A program made the position numbers and the translations under genes. The notes under the pieces were generated by a model that saw only the letters and a program-made list of their open reading frames with translations, searched no databases and was not told the DNA's origin. A DNA stretch of 29,753 nucleotides from a virus, in IMG/VR virus record IMGVR_UViG_3300028548_001226, positions 1 to 29,753 of that record; one strand, 5' to 3'. How positions within the stretch are numbered: position 1 is the first letter of the stretch; each line of letters opens with the position of its first letter. This document shows positions 1-5,973 of this stretch, piece after piece.

Positions 1-228
1 GCAAAAATAGACTACAAGAAAGCAGTAGCCGCTATAAGTACTGGAGTTTTCATCATATACAAGGAATTCAACGACTCTGTAAGCGTTACTGACGACACCT
101 TTATGTCGATAGGAAAAACCTTTGCTGATACAATAGGTGCTACCGATGCAGGTTCTTTAAAAATGCAGAACTATTGTGCTATTGATTACTTTGCTGACGA
201 CTATGTTGGCTTAAGCCTAACTTTTTAA
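1..228 (+). CDS. Virion tail protein, C-terminal fragment (5' end outside window)
   Basis: The open frame enters from the left edge and ends at TAA 226-228, giving 75 residues with no start. The visible part contains DSVSVTDD, SIGKTFADTIGATDAGSL and ends with YFADDYVGLSLTF. Repeated Ser/Asp-Val-Thr-Asp units followed by a YFA(D/E)DYVG ending are familiar from C-termini of tail proteins in aquatic phages; that is family knowledge recalled, not searched. It sits just upstream of two fibre-type genes in the same direction, which supports a tail-tip or appendage role. The N-terminal part is missing, so size and exact function cannot be given. Confidence 0.6.
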   Translation, partial: AKIDYKKAVAAISTGVFIIYKEFNDSVSVTDDTFMSIGKTFADTIGATDAGSLKMQNYCAIDYFADDYVGLSLTF

Positions 229-239
229 CAGGTTGAAAA

Positions 240-686
240 ATGATAAATGATAAACTAGACATTACCGGCAAGGTATCGCTGCGCCTATACGATAAAGACG
301 GCGCTTTAAAAGAGAAAAGAGATATAGAAAACCTTGTAGTCACTGCTGGAAAAGGTTTTATTTCTAACAGAATGGTCGGGGCATCCCCAGCCGTTATGTC
401 GCATATGGCTTTAGGTTCTGGAGCAACAGCGCCGGCTCTCGGTAATACCGCATTGGAATCATTGCTTGGCACAAGAGAGATATTAGACGCTTCATCTAAC
501 CCAGCATCAGGCGTTGTGATTTACAGCTCTAGTTTTGAAGCAGGCGATGCTACTGGCGCGGTGACTGAAGCAGGTATATTTAATGCAGCATCTGGCGGCA
601 CAATGCTTTGTCGTACAACATTCAGCACTGTAAATAAATCCGCAAGCGATACTCTAGCTGTATCATGGGTTATTACGATTTCTTAA
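240..686 (+). CDS. Conserved phage tail/appendage protein
   Basis: 148 residues. The ATG has a CAGG Shine-Dalgarno seven bases upstream and lies 11 bases after the previous stop. The central stretch MALGSGATAP...NTALESLLGTRE, then EAGDATGAVTEAGIFNAASGG and a beta-rich end (TLAVSWVITIS), is the pattern of a widespread family of small beta-structured phage proteins found beside tail fibres. In that family a G-x-G-T-x-A-P-x-x-x-x-T-x-L segment precedes an EAG(I/L) strand. No signal peptide or membrane segment is seen. A virion appendage or baseplate role is inferred from position and fold type; no enzymatic motif is present. Confidence 0.6.
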   Translation: MINDKLDITGKVSLRLYDKDGALKEKRDIENLVVTAGKGFISNRMVGASPAVMSHMALGSGATAPALGNTALESLLGTREILDASSNPASGVVIYSSSFEAGDATGAVTEAGIFNAASGGTMLCRTTFSTVNKSASDTLAVSWVITIS

Positions 687-696
687 GAGGTTCGAA

Positions 697-1998
697 ATGT
701 CTACTATCGTAACAAGAGCAGGAAAAGGTTCACCGCTTACCAATACGGAAGTGGACGCGAACTTTACAAACTTAAACGCCGACAAGTACCAGTCTGGAGA
801 TTCTCCAAATTTTGTAAAAGTGGTGGCTACTTCAACAGGAACCGCTCCAAATTTTCATGCCATTGGCACTAGCTCTGGCGGGAGTAATGGTCCCACAATC
901 TTGATGCAGCGCGACTCTGTATCGCCCGCTAATGGCGATAACATGGGAGTGATTCAATTTCAGGGCAACAATAATGCAGATGAAGATACTCTATACGCTC
1001 AGTTTTTTACAGAAATAGTGAATGTAGCTGATGGTGATGAGGCTGGTCGAGTAGATTTGCAGGCAAGAACAGAAGGAGTTCTAAAGACTTACCTTACGCT
1101 TTGGACTTTAGACGGCCAAGCCGAAACAGTTTTAAATGCAGCTAGTGGTGACATTGACTTTAGGGTTAAAAGCCAAGCAGACGACTCTTTAATATTCACG
1201 CAAGCCAGTTCAAGCAGAGTTGGAATCGGTACAGACGCGCCAACAGCGAAGCTAGATGTAAACGGGGAAGCAAAGTGTAAAAAGTTAACATCAACTCTTG
1301 CAAATGGCAGACCCTTAGAGATTAACCGAACTAGCAGTACTGGCGCATTAGTACAAATGCAGCTTGACGGCGTAGAAAAGGCCACTTTAGGCGTAAATAG
1401 TGTTGACGACTTGTACCTTAAGAATGACACAGGCGGCGTTAGAATAAGTAATACCAAGCTAATACCGACACTATCAGGATTCAACTCTAACGATAACGCT
1501 ATAAATCTTGGCGCAGGTACCAACCGATTCAAAGACCTCTATCTTTCTGGTGGCGTTTTCTTAGGCGGAACAGGTGCCAGCAATGAATTAGACGACTATG
1601 AAGAGGGTAGTTGGACTTGCGGAATTTCTAATGCCGCAGGAGACCAAACATCTAGCACAACTAGAACTGGGCAATACACCAAGGTTGGCCGTCTTGTTCA
1701 CGTTAGCGTTAATATGAATAATATTAATAATGACGCCCTTAGCAGCGGAGCTTTGAGAATCACTGGGTTGCCTTTTGTATTAAATTCAGCAAGCTCATCT
1801 AGAGGGCATGGAGTTTGCCAGATAAATAATTTTGTGGATTCAAACGCACCAGATTATTATATTCAGGGCTTGCATAACTCGCAGACAGCTCAGTTAAAAT
1901 ATAATAAAAATAATGACAGCGCACACAGTGTTGATGTATCTAAATTAAACAGCTCTGACAATAGCACAATTATTTTTGATTTAACCTATATCATTTAA
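697..1998 (+). CDS. Tail fibre / receptor-binding-type protein
   Basis: 433 residues, preceded by AGAGG at good spacing. Three regions are visible. The N-terminus (about 1-30, TRAGKGSPLTNTEVDANFTNL) resembles the short motif that starts many phage fibre proteins. The middle, from about residue 174, carries VGIGTDAPTAKLDVNG, the VGIGT-x-P-x-x-x-L-D-V-x-G repeat found in trimeric fibres near their C-terminal region. From about 298, LDDYEEGSWTCGISN...RTGQYTKVGRLVHVSV is a beta-sandwich segment often seen at fibre C-termini, with typical form LDDYEEGTWTP...GxYTKIGR. These features support a trimeric host-recognition fibre. There is no catalytic motif and no evident intramolecular chaperone peptidase. 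Confidence 0.75.
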   Translation: MSTIVTRAGKGSPLTNTEVDANFTNLNADKYQSGDSPNFVKVVATSTGTAPNFHAIGTSSGGSNGPTILMQRDSVSPANGDNMGVIQFQGNNNADEDTLYAQFFTEIVNVADGDEAGRVDLQARTEGVLKTYLTLWTLDGQAETVLNAASGDIDFRVKSQADDSLIFTQASSSRVGIGTDAPTAKLDVNGEAKCKKLTSTLANGRPLEINRTSSTGALVQMQLDGVEKATLGVNSVDDLYLKNDTGGVRISNTKLIPTLSGFNSNDNAINLGAGTNRFKDLYLSGGVFLGGTGASNELDDYEEGSWTCGISNAAGDQTSSTTRTGQYTKVGRLVHVSVNMNNINNDALSSGALRITGLPFVLNSASSSRGHGVCQINNFVDSNAPDYYIQGLHNSQTAQLKYNKNNDSAHSVDVSKLNSSDNSTIIFDLTYII

Positions 1999-2007
1999 TA
2001 ACCATAC

Positions 2008-2025
2008 GCCCAGTGGATGCTGGGC
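2008..2025 (+). other. Short perfect hairpin between fibre gene and next gene
   Basis: GCCCAG and CTGGGC form a six-base-pair stem around a TGGATG loop. The loop contains the in-frame ATG at 2017, so that codon would be sequestered, which favours the ATG at 2044 as the start of the next gene. No U-tract follows, so it is not a standard intrinsic terminator; mRNA protection or translational control are possible. Confidence 0.4.
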
Positions 2026-2043
2026 ATAGACAGGAATAAAGTA

Positions 2044-2286
2044 ATGACACTAGAAAAAGTAATAACAGAAGATAAAATTGAAATTGTTGGTGAGTTTAAG
2101 GCTGTTCAAATTCGCACTAAAACGGCAATCCACGATGATGGTGTAGAGATTTCTTCAGCTTTCAGCCGTAAGGTTATCACAGCAGGGCAAGACTACTCAG
2201 GCGAAAGCCTTGAAGTTAAGGCAATATGCGCCTTAGTGCATACTCCAGAAGTGGTAGCAGCTTTTGAAGCGGCGGCTGAGTCATAA
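2044..2286 (+). CDS. Conserved small phage protein downstream of tail fibres
   Basis: 80 residues from ATG 2044. This start has AGGA eight bases upstream, while the in-frame ATG at 2017 lies in a hairpin loop without a clear Shine-Dalgarno. The protein has a basic beta-rich N-terminal half (VGEFKAVQIRTKTAIHDDGVEISSAFSRKVI), a D-Y-S-G-E motif, and an acidic helical end (HTPEVVAAFEAAAES). This arrangement is familiar from small proteins found next to tail-fibre and lysis genes in aquatic phages, but no function is known to me. The stop overlaps the next start (TAATG). Confidence 0.6.
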   Translation: MTLEKVITEDKIEIVGEFKAVQIRTKTAIHDDGVEISSAFSRKVITAGQDYSGESLEVKAICALVHTPEVVAAFEAAAES

Positions 2287-2468
2287 TGGCAACAGTTAAA
2301 GAAGCTCTTTTGAAGCTAGAAGGGCATGAGCGTGAATGCACAGTGCGCTACCAGAACATAGAGCGCCGCCTTGATGAAGGGCAGCAAAAGTTCGCAAAAT
2401 TACAGTCAGCTTTGTGGGGTATTTACCCGCTAATAATTGGCTTGTTTGTAGTGGGTAAGTTCTTTTGA
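2286..2468 (+). CDS. Small coiled-coil/TM protein, XhlA-like lysis accessory
   Basis: 60 residues. The first 40 are charged and helical (KLEGHERECTVRYQNIERRLDEGQQKF), followed by one C-terminal hydrophobic segment (about 43-57, ALWGIYPLIIGLFVVGKFF). A cytoplasmic coiled coil with a C-terminal anchor is the design of the haemolysin XhlA family, which accompanies holins. It directly precedes the holin and overlaps it by four bases (TTGA), so translational coupling is likely. The assignment rests on architecture and context. It could alternatively be a membrane-anchored regulator of the holin. Confidence 0.6.
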   Translation: MATVKEALLKLEGHERECTVRYQNIERRLDEGQQKFAKLQSALWGIYPLIIGLFVVGKFF

Positions 2469-2827
2469 TTCAATCCCTTATTGTTCCTATTACTGGCCTA
2501 CTAGATAAATGGATACCTGATGCGGATACAAAGCAGAAAATCGCCCATGAACTTGCAACGATGTCAGAGCGACACGCGCAGGAAATCGCTCTTGCTCAAA
2601 TTGCAGTCAACCGAGAAGAAGCAAAAGGCAACTGGTTCCAAGCAGGATGGCGACCAGCTACAGGGTGGGTTTGTGTCTTAGGCTTTGCCGTAAACTTTCT
2701 TATATCGCCTTTAGCGGCTGGATTCGGTGTGCTTATACCGCAAGCAGATACCGCTACAATGCTACCCGTATTGATGGGTATGCTAGGGCTAGGCGGTCTA
2801 AGAACATACGAGAGGATTAAGAAATGA
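2465..2827 (+). CDS. Holin, 3-TM family
   Basis: 120 residues from a TTG start overlapping the upstream stop. The N-terminal stretch LIVPITGLLDKWIPDADTKQK is characteristic of the family and requires this TTG, since the next in-frame ATG would remove it. An alanine-rich amphipathic helix (AHELATMSERHAQEIALAQI) leads to the hallmark GNWFQAGWRPATGWVC. Hydrophobic segments follow at about 65-88 and 97-112, and the end is basic (YERIKK). The protein should sit in the inner membrane and release or activate the endolysin at lysis. It matches the family called holin of 3TMs (GTA/phage). It overlaps the endolysin start by four bases. Confidence 0.85.
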   Translation: MIQSLIVPITGLLDKWIPDADTKQKIAHELATMSERHAQEIALAQIAVNREEAKGNWFQAGWRPATGWVCVLGFAVNFLISPLAAGFGVLIPQADTATMLPVLMGMLGLGGLRTYERIKK

Positions 2828-3207
2828 CAGCTAAAAAGAAAGTAGTTTATTTCACAGATAAGGAACTGGCCTGTAAGCATAGCGGCGAGAATGGCATGGA
2901 TGCAGACTTTGTTAAATTGCTGATTAAGATTCGGAAAGAGTGTGATTTTGGCTTTCCTATCAGCAGTGCTTATCGTAGCCCCCAACACCCCATAGAGCAG
3001 CGCAAAGAGAAGGCAGGAGCGCATTCAACTGGAAAGGCGGTAGATATATTGGTTAGTGGAGAAAAGGCGTTAGAATTGATTAGAGTGGCTCAGAAGCATG
3101 GTATCCAGCGCATCGGTGTAAAGCAGAAAGGTCGCACAAGGTTTATCCACCTTGATGGCTGCACTGAAGAAGACGGCTTTACTTGCCCTGCTATCTGGAC
3201 ATATTAG
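2824..3207 (+). CDS. Endolysin, M15-type D-Ala-D-Ala peptidase
   Basis: 127 residues. AGGA sits seven bases before ATG 2824, which overlaps the holin stop (ATGA). Zinc ligands of the M15 fold are visible: H67 and D74 in AHSTGKAVD and H109 in RFIHLD. The substrate-side motif SSAYRSPQHP is at about 48-56. The N-terminal segment (FTDKELACKHSG) is also usual for short M15_3 peptidases. Such enzymes cleave peptide cross-links of peptidoglycan. No signal peptide is present, in agreement with holin-dependent export. It is the last gene before a strong terminator. No spanin-like gene is seen beside it. Confidence 0.85.
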   Translation: MTAKKKVVYFTDKELACKHSGENGMDADFVKLLIKIRKECDFGFPISSAYRSPQHPIEQRKEKAGAHSTGKAVDILVSGEKALELIRVAQKHGIQRIGVKQKGRTRFIHLDGCTEEDGFTCPAIWTY

Positions 3208-3237
3208 TTTATAAATGGCCGGATATAAGGCGTTAAA

Positions 3238-3250
3238 CTACTTAAAGTAG
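3238..3250. repeat. Inverted repeat CTACTT-A-AAGTAG flanked by GCCGGATA copies
   Basis: A 13-base near-palindrome lies between two direct copies of GCCGGATA (3218-3225 and 3250-3257, 32 bases apart), upstream of the late-operon terminator. It could be an operator or an mRNA 3' structure. No similar site was noticed elsewhere in the window. Confidence 0.3.
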
Positions 3251-3264
3251 CCGGATAGTAAACC

Positions 3265-3290
3265 AAGCCCATTAACTTGGGCTTTTTATT
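3265..3290 (+). terminator. Rho-independent terminator after lysis genes
   Basis: AAGCCCA (3265-3271) pairs with TGGGCTT (3278-3284) around a six-base loop, followed by further T residues. This is a classic intrinsic terminator closing the late operon, immediately upstream of the first early-type promoter. Confidence 0.85.
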
Positions 3291-3299
3291 GCCTATAGT

Positions 3300-3356
3300 G
3301 TTTACATTTAAGTAAACATAATAGATAATGTACCTACATTCAAAAAACAACAGGGC
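3300..3356 (+). promoter_or_regulatory. Repeated promoter/operator/leader module, copy A
   Basis: The -35 is TTTACA (3301-3306), the spacer is 17 bases, and the -10 is GATAAT (3324-3329). After six more bases comes the leader 3336-3356 (ACATTC, A-rich run, CAGGGC), which contains the AGGG ribosome-binding site of the next gene. A perfect dyad GTTTAC-N6-GTAAAC (3300-3317) covers the -35. The same arrangement recurs at 9593-9648 (plus) and 18332-18277 (minus). The likely transcription start is A3336. The dyad over the -35 implies control by a dimeric repressor. Confidence 0.85.
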
Positions 3357-3362
3357 AGCGCA

Positions 3363-3539
3363 ATGACTAACTACTGGAAAACTTCAGACATAAAAATTTC
3401 TACTGACAGTGCAGGTTATATGTCGGCTGAACATAAATGGGCAGGTCAGCTTATTGACACAGGGTTTTACGAAGATAGAAAGTCATGCAGAAGAGATGCA
3501 GTAGAAATGCTGATGGAAATGAAAGAAGAAGAAAGCTAA
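3363..3539 (+). CDS. Small unknown protein, first gene of cassette A
   Basis: 58 residues, MTNYWKTSDIKISTDSAG to EMLMEMKEEES. ATG 3363 lies seven bases after the AGGG in the conserved leader of promoter copy A, which makes this short frame convincing despite its size. The protein is soluble and charged, with an acidic helical tail; I recognise no family. It is followed by a conserved UNCG hairpin and then the 3576 gene. The same order of elements surrounds the unrelated minus-strand gene at 17947-18270. A function as an early host-interacting accessory protein is only a guess from its promoter. Confidence 0.65.
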   Translation: MTNYWKTSDIKISTDSAGYMSAEHKWAGQLIDTGFYEDRKSCRRDAVEMLMEMKEEES

Positions 3540-3547
3540 ATTCAAAC

Positions 3548-3561
3548 GCCCCTACGGGGGC
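3548..3561 (+). other. Intercistronic UNCG-tetraloop hairpin, cassette A
   Basis: GCCCC, TACG, GGGGC forms a C(UACG)G hairpin, among the most stable RNA tetraloop classes. It lies nine bases after the stop of the 58-residue gene and just before AGGAGG and ATG 3576. A 21-base block beginning at 3542 matches the block before the minus-strand gene at 17908 at 19 of 21 positions. The hairpin there is C(UUCG)G, so the change preserves the UNCG class. Confidence 0.75.
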
Positions 3562-3575
3562 ATTCAGGAGGCAAT

Positions 3576-3815
3576 ATGCACACCAAGAAAAACAGCAAGG
3601 GTGACACTTTTAAGATTGAGCGAGTAGGCTCAGGCGCAATTGTGTCAGTTCTAAACAAAAAGACCACCGGCCACCTTAGGAGAGGCATGGCGGAGCGCTG
3701 GAGAATCATCTTTCCGAAGGCTGATATGACTGGCGACGAAGTTAAATCAATAACATCTAACGGCATGAAGATTGAAGATGCTGTTGAGCTATTTGTTAAA
3801 CGCGCAGAGCAATAG
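3576..3815 (+). CDS. Small basic unknown protein, second gene of cassette A
   Basis: 79 residues with an AGGAGG site four bases upstream. The protein is basic and mixed alpha/beta (SKGDTFKIERVGSGAIVSVLNKKTTGHLRRGMAERWRIIFPKAD), with a C-terminal helix (KIEDAVELFVKRAEQ). I do not recognise the family. The basic surface and early-region position would fit nucleic-acid binding, but no motif proves it. Its upstream region has the conserved UNCG hairpin, which may insulate or stabilise its message relative to the first cassette gene. Confidence 0.65.
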   Translation: MHTKKNSKGDTFKIERVGSGAIVSVLNKKTTGHLRRGMAERWRIIFPKADMTGDEVKSITSNGMKIEDAVELFVKRAEQ

Positions 3816-3824
3816 GGAAAGAAT

Positions 3825-4016
3825 ATGTTTACCGCAAATTTCAATAATTACTTTTACGAGCTGGCCGAAAAAGACTACGCGCTTGGGAACAACGAGCGCG
3901 CAGATATGCCAGAGGAATACTACCTAGCCTTTGGGGCACTATATGCCGCAGGTGAATGCGCTACCGCTAACAGTTCTGACCCTCACAAAAATGTTACCGC
4001 AGCATTAACTTTTTAG
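3825..4016 (+). CDS. Small unknown acidic protein
   Basis: 63 residues; GGGAAAGAAT precedes ATG 3825, nine bases after the previous stop. The composition is aromatic and acidic (NNYFYELAEKDYALGNNERADMPEEYYLAFGALYAAGECATAN), suggesting a compact helical protein; no known motif is visible. The last bases of the gene contain the -35 region of a probable promoter for the recombination genes. The function is unknown. Confidence 0.6.
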   Translation: MFTANFNNYFYELAEKDYALGNNERADMPEEYYLAFGALYAAGECATANSSDPHKNVTAALTF

Positions 4017-4022
4017 TATAAT
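3994..4022 (+). promoter_or_regulatory. Probable sigma70 promoter for recombination genes
   Basis: TTACCG (3994-3999) and a perfect TATAAT (4017-4022) are separated by 17 bases, 30 bases before the ERF start codon. It lacks the dyad and leader of the repeated promoter module, so it is probably regulated differently. Confidence 0.5.
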
Positions 4023-4051
4023 TTACACATAAACCAATAGGAGTGAACACA

Positions 4052-4621
4052 ATGCGTCAAAGTGAAACAATAGAAAAACTAGCTACAGCTTTATGTAAAG
4101 CACAAGCCGTTATGGGTGGGGCTGTTCGCGGATCTGCGAACCCGTTCTTTAAATCAAAGTACGCTGACTTAGCGGACATTATGCAAGTTATAAAAGAACC
4201 CTTTGCAGAAAATGGCCTCAGTTATGTGCAGTTCCCAGCTAGTACTGAGAGTAGCGTGGGCGTAACTACCAGACTAATGCATACATCCGGCCAATGGTTA
4301 GAACAAAAGTTTTTCTTGCCAATGGTTAAAAATGACCCTCAAGCTGGCGGTTCTTGTATTACATACGCAAGACGTTACGCCCTAGCGGCTATGGCTGGAA
4401 TCCCGCAAGTAGATGACGATGCAGAGTCGGCAATGTTACGCGGCGATGATAAGCGAATCATTAACGGGGAGCAGCTTGCCAACATCCTAGCATTGCTAGA
4501 GTCAACCAGCAGCGACCATGAAAAGTTTTGCCAAGCCTTTAAGTGTAAAACAACAGCCTCTTTGTTAGATATACACTACGACAGAGCAATGTCAGCTTTA
4601 GAAGCGAAGTCTAAAAGATGA
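4052..4621 (+). CDS. erf: ERF-family single-strand annealing protein
   Basis: 189 residues from ATG 4052; AGGAG lies eight bases upstream, whereas the upstream in-frame GTG 4043 falls within that site. The protein matches the ERF superfamily: an N-terminal helix (ETIEKLATALCKAQAVMGGAVRGS), the signature NPFFKSKYADLADIMQVIKEPFAENGLSY, and the later GSCITYARRYALAAMAGI (G-x-x-x-T-Y-x-R-R-Y). ERF proteins promote annealing and strand pairing during phage recombination and genome circularisation. The variable C-terminus is short. It overlaps the exonuclease start by four bases, giving the usual annealase-exonuclease pair. Confidence 0.88.
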   Translation: MRQSETIEKLATALCKAQAVMGGAVRGSANPFFKSKYADLADIMQVIKEPFAENGLSYVQFPASTESSVGVTTRLMHTSGQWLEQKFFLPMVKNDPQAGGSCITYARRYALAAMAGIPQVDDDAESAMLRGDDKRIINGEQLANILALLESTSSDHEKFCQAFKCKTTASLLDIHYDRAMSALEAKSKR

Positions 4622-5226
4622 TAGTCAAGCAGGATGAGCAAGGGACTGAGGCGTGGCTAGAATCGCGCCTTGGCAAACCTTCTGCAAGTTGCTTTTCTCA
4701 GTTGATTACTAGAACTGGTAAGCCCAGTGCATCGGCTGATAAATACATCAATAAACTGATTGGTGAAAAGCTAACAGGTAAAGCTGAGCAAGGCTTTAAA
4801 TCCGAAGCAATGGAGCGGGGCAATACACTAGAGCCAGAAGCCCGCGATGAATATTCGTTTATCTATGAAATGGCCGTTAAGGAAGTAGGTTTTATCTTGA
4901 ATGACGACCAAGATTATGGCTGTTCACCTGACGGCTTAATTGATTGCTCAGATAGTGCGGGCGGGTTAGAAATCAAATGCCCTTTGACCACTAACATGGT
5001 GAGATATCAAAGAGACCCGCAGAAGTTAGTTAATGACTATTTCCAGCAGATACAAGGCTGTTTATGGGTAACTGGTCGGGATTGGTGGGACGCTTTTGCA
5101 TGGCATCCAGAGCTTGCCCATGTGTGGATTAGAGTAGAAAGAGATAATGAATTTATTAAAAAACTAGCCGTTGAAGTTGATAAGGCTGTAACTACAATCA
5201 AAACTGAAGTGGAGAAAAGAAAATGA
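4618..5226 (+). CDS. YqaJ/lambda-type recombination exonuclease
   Basis: 202 residues. PD-(D/E)xK nuclease features of the YqaJ family are in order: QGTEAWLESRLGKPSAS (10-24), RGNTLEPEAR (67-76), GCSPDGLI (101-108, catalytic D105) and GLEIKCP (116-122, E118 and K120). The following YFQQIQGCLWVTGRDWWD is the usual Q-x-x-x-x-L motif. The enzyme would resect 5' ends of double-stranded DNA to feed the ERF annealase. It is translationally coupled to erf (ATGA overlap) and to ssb. Length is normal for the family. Confidence 0.9.
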   Translation: MIVKQDEQGTEAWLESRLGKPSASCFSQLITRTGKPSASADKYINKLIGEKLTGKAEQGFKSEAMERGNTLEPEARDEYSFIYEMAVKEVGFILNDDQDYGCSPDGLIDCSDSAGGLEIKCPLTTNMVRYQRDPQKLVNDYFQQIQGCLWVTGRDWWDAFAWHPELAHVWIRVERDNEFIKKLAVEVDKAVTTIKTEVEKRK

Positions 5227-5624
5227 GCAACATTAATCTGATGGTCGCGACTGGAAACGTAGGGCGCGATATGGAAGTTAGAACAACAAAAAATGGTAAG
5301 TCAATCGGCTCCTTCTCAGTTCCTGTCACGCAGGGCTGGGGCGACAATAAGAAGACAAGCTGGGTAGTCTGCAAGATGTTTGGGGAACGCGCTGAAAAGC
5401 TGGCTCCTTACGTTACAAAGGGGACTCCAGTTACTGTTCAAGGTGAATTTGTTCTTGAAGAATGGGAAAAAGACGGCGTGAAGCGCCAAACTGCTGTAAT
5501 GATTGTGAATGGTTTGCAGCTAGGCAAGTCAGGAAACAGTAATGATTCAGCTCCTGCTCCAGTTATTAAGAAGCCTGTTCAAGAAGCATCAAGCATAATG
5601 TTAGATGATGATATTCCATTCTAG
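5223..5624 (+). CDS. ssb: Single-stranded DNA-binding protein
   Basis: 133 residues with an OB fold: MVATGNVGRDMEVR, SIGSFSVPVT, SWVVCKMFGERAEKLAPYVTKGTPVTVQGEF. A disordered Pro/Ser/Asn linker leads to an acidic tip ending DDDIPF, the protein-interaction tail typical of bacterial and phage SSBs. It follows the exonuclease with a four-base overlap, completing an annealase-exonuclease-SSB unit. It protects single strands during replication and recombination and recruits partners through the tip. Length is somewhat shorter than the E. coli protein, as usual in phages. Confidence 0.92.
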   Translation: MSNINLMVATGNVGRDMEVRTTKNGKSIGSFSVPVTQGWGDNKKTSWVVCKMFGERAEKLAPYVTKGTPVTVQGEFVLEEWEKDGVKRQTAVMIVNGLQLGKSGNSNDSAPAPVIKKPVQEASSIMLDDDIPF

Positions 5625-5630
5625 GTAAAT

Positions 5631-5650
5631 CCCCCCCCGAAAGGGGGGGC
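5631..5650 (+). terminator. C/G homopolymer hairpin with GAAA tetraloop after ssb
   Basis: A run of eight C (5631-5638) and a run of seven G (5643-5649) enclose a GAAA tetraloop. The stem is very stable but is followed by CTGTATT rather than a clear U-tract, so termination may be partial, or it may block 3' decay of the recombination mRNA. Homopolymer length is also a place where sequencing error is likely. Confidence 0.5.
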
Positions 5651-5708
5651 TGTATTACTCAAGAGCAGCGCCAGCCGCTCACCAACAATATAACAACTGG
5701 ACAATCAA

Positions 5709-5918
5709 ATGGCAAAGCATATAGACGCAGGTAAAGCAGTAAAGGCCGCACAAGCTAGTAAAGGCATTTCCAACGCTGAGTTCGCCCGTATAGCTAACAC
5801 TTCACCCCAGCAGGTAATCCGCTGGAGAAATCAGTTTAATATGAAGCTGCACACTATGCAGGATGTATGCCAAGTATTGGAGATTGATGTTTTAGACTTT
5901 TTTAGATTAGGTAAATAA
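5709..5918 (+). CDS. Cro/C1-type HTH regulator
   Basis: 69 residues. The central HTH is SNAEFARIANTSPQQVIRWRNQ (about 21-43), followed by LHTMQDVCQVLEIDVLDFFRLGK, the usual third and fourth helices of a small XRE/Cro-like fold. It lacks any oligomerisation or self-cleavage domain, so it resembles a Cro-like or single-domain repressor rather than CI. Nineteen bases after its stop lies a dyad (5937-5952) shared with the repeated promoter module. It is therefore the best candidate in the window for the protein that binds those sites; this is inference. The start is set by length of the fold; its Shine-Dalgarno is weak. Confidence 0.8.
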   Translation: MAKHIDAGKAVKAAQASKGISNAEFARIANTSPQQVIRWRNQFNMKLHTMQDVCQVLEIDVLDFFRLGK

Positions 5919-5936
5919 AACATTGTTCAATTGCTG

Positions 5937-5966
5937 GTTACACAACAGTAAAAAGTATGTTTTAAT
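5937..5966 (+). promoter_or_regulatory. Promoter with regulon dyad, upstream of structured RNA
   Basis: GTTACA (5937-5942) serves as a -35 and TTTAAT (5961-5966) as a -10 with 18 bases between. Sequence 5937-5952 (GTTACA-N4-AGTAAA) matches the 16-bp dyad at 3301, 9593 and 18332. The predicted transcription start falls close to 5974, the first base of the closing helix of the candidate RNA. The downstream leader block of the other copies is absent here. Confidence 0.55.
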
Positions 5967-5973
5967 GTAAAAA

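Noticed and set aside
1089-1532. 147-residue minus-strand open frame in the fibre gene
   Set aside because: It is antisense to a convincing fibre protein, with low-complexity composition and no start signals.
3218-3257. GCCGGATA direct repeats as a CRISPR-like or integration element
   Set aside because: Only two eight-base copies, no further units or associated genes.
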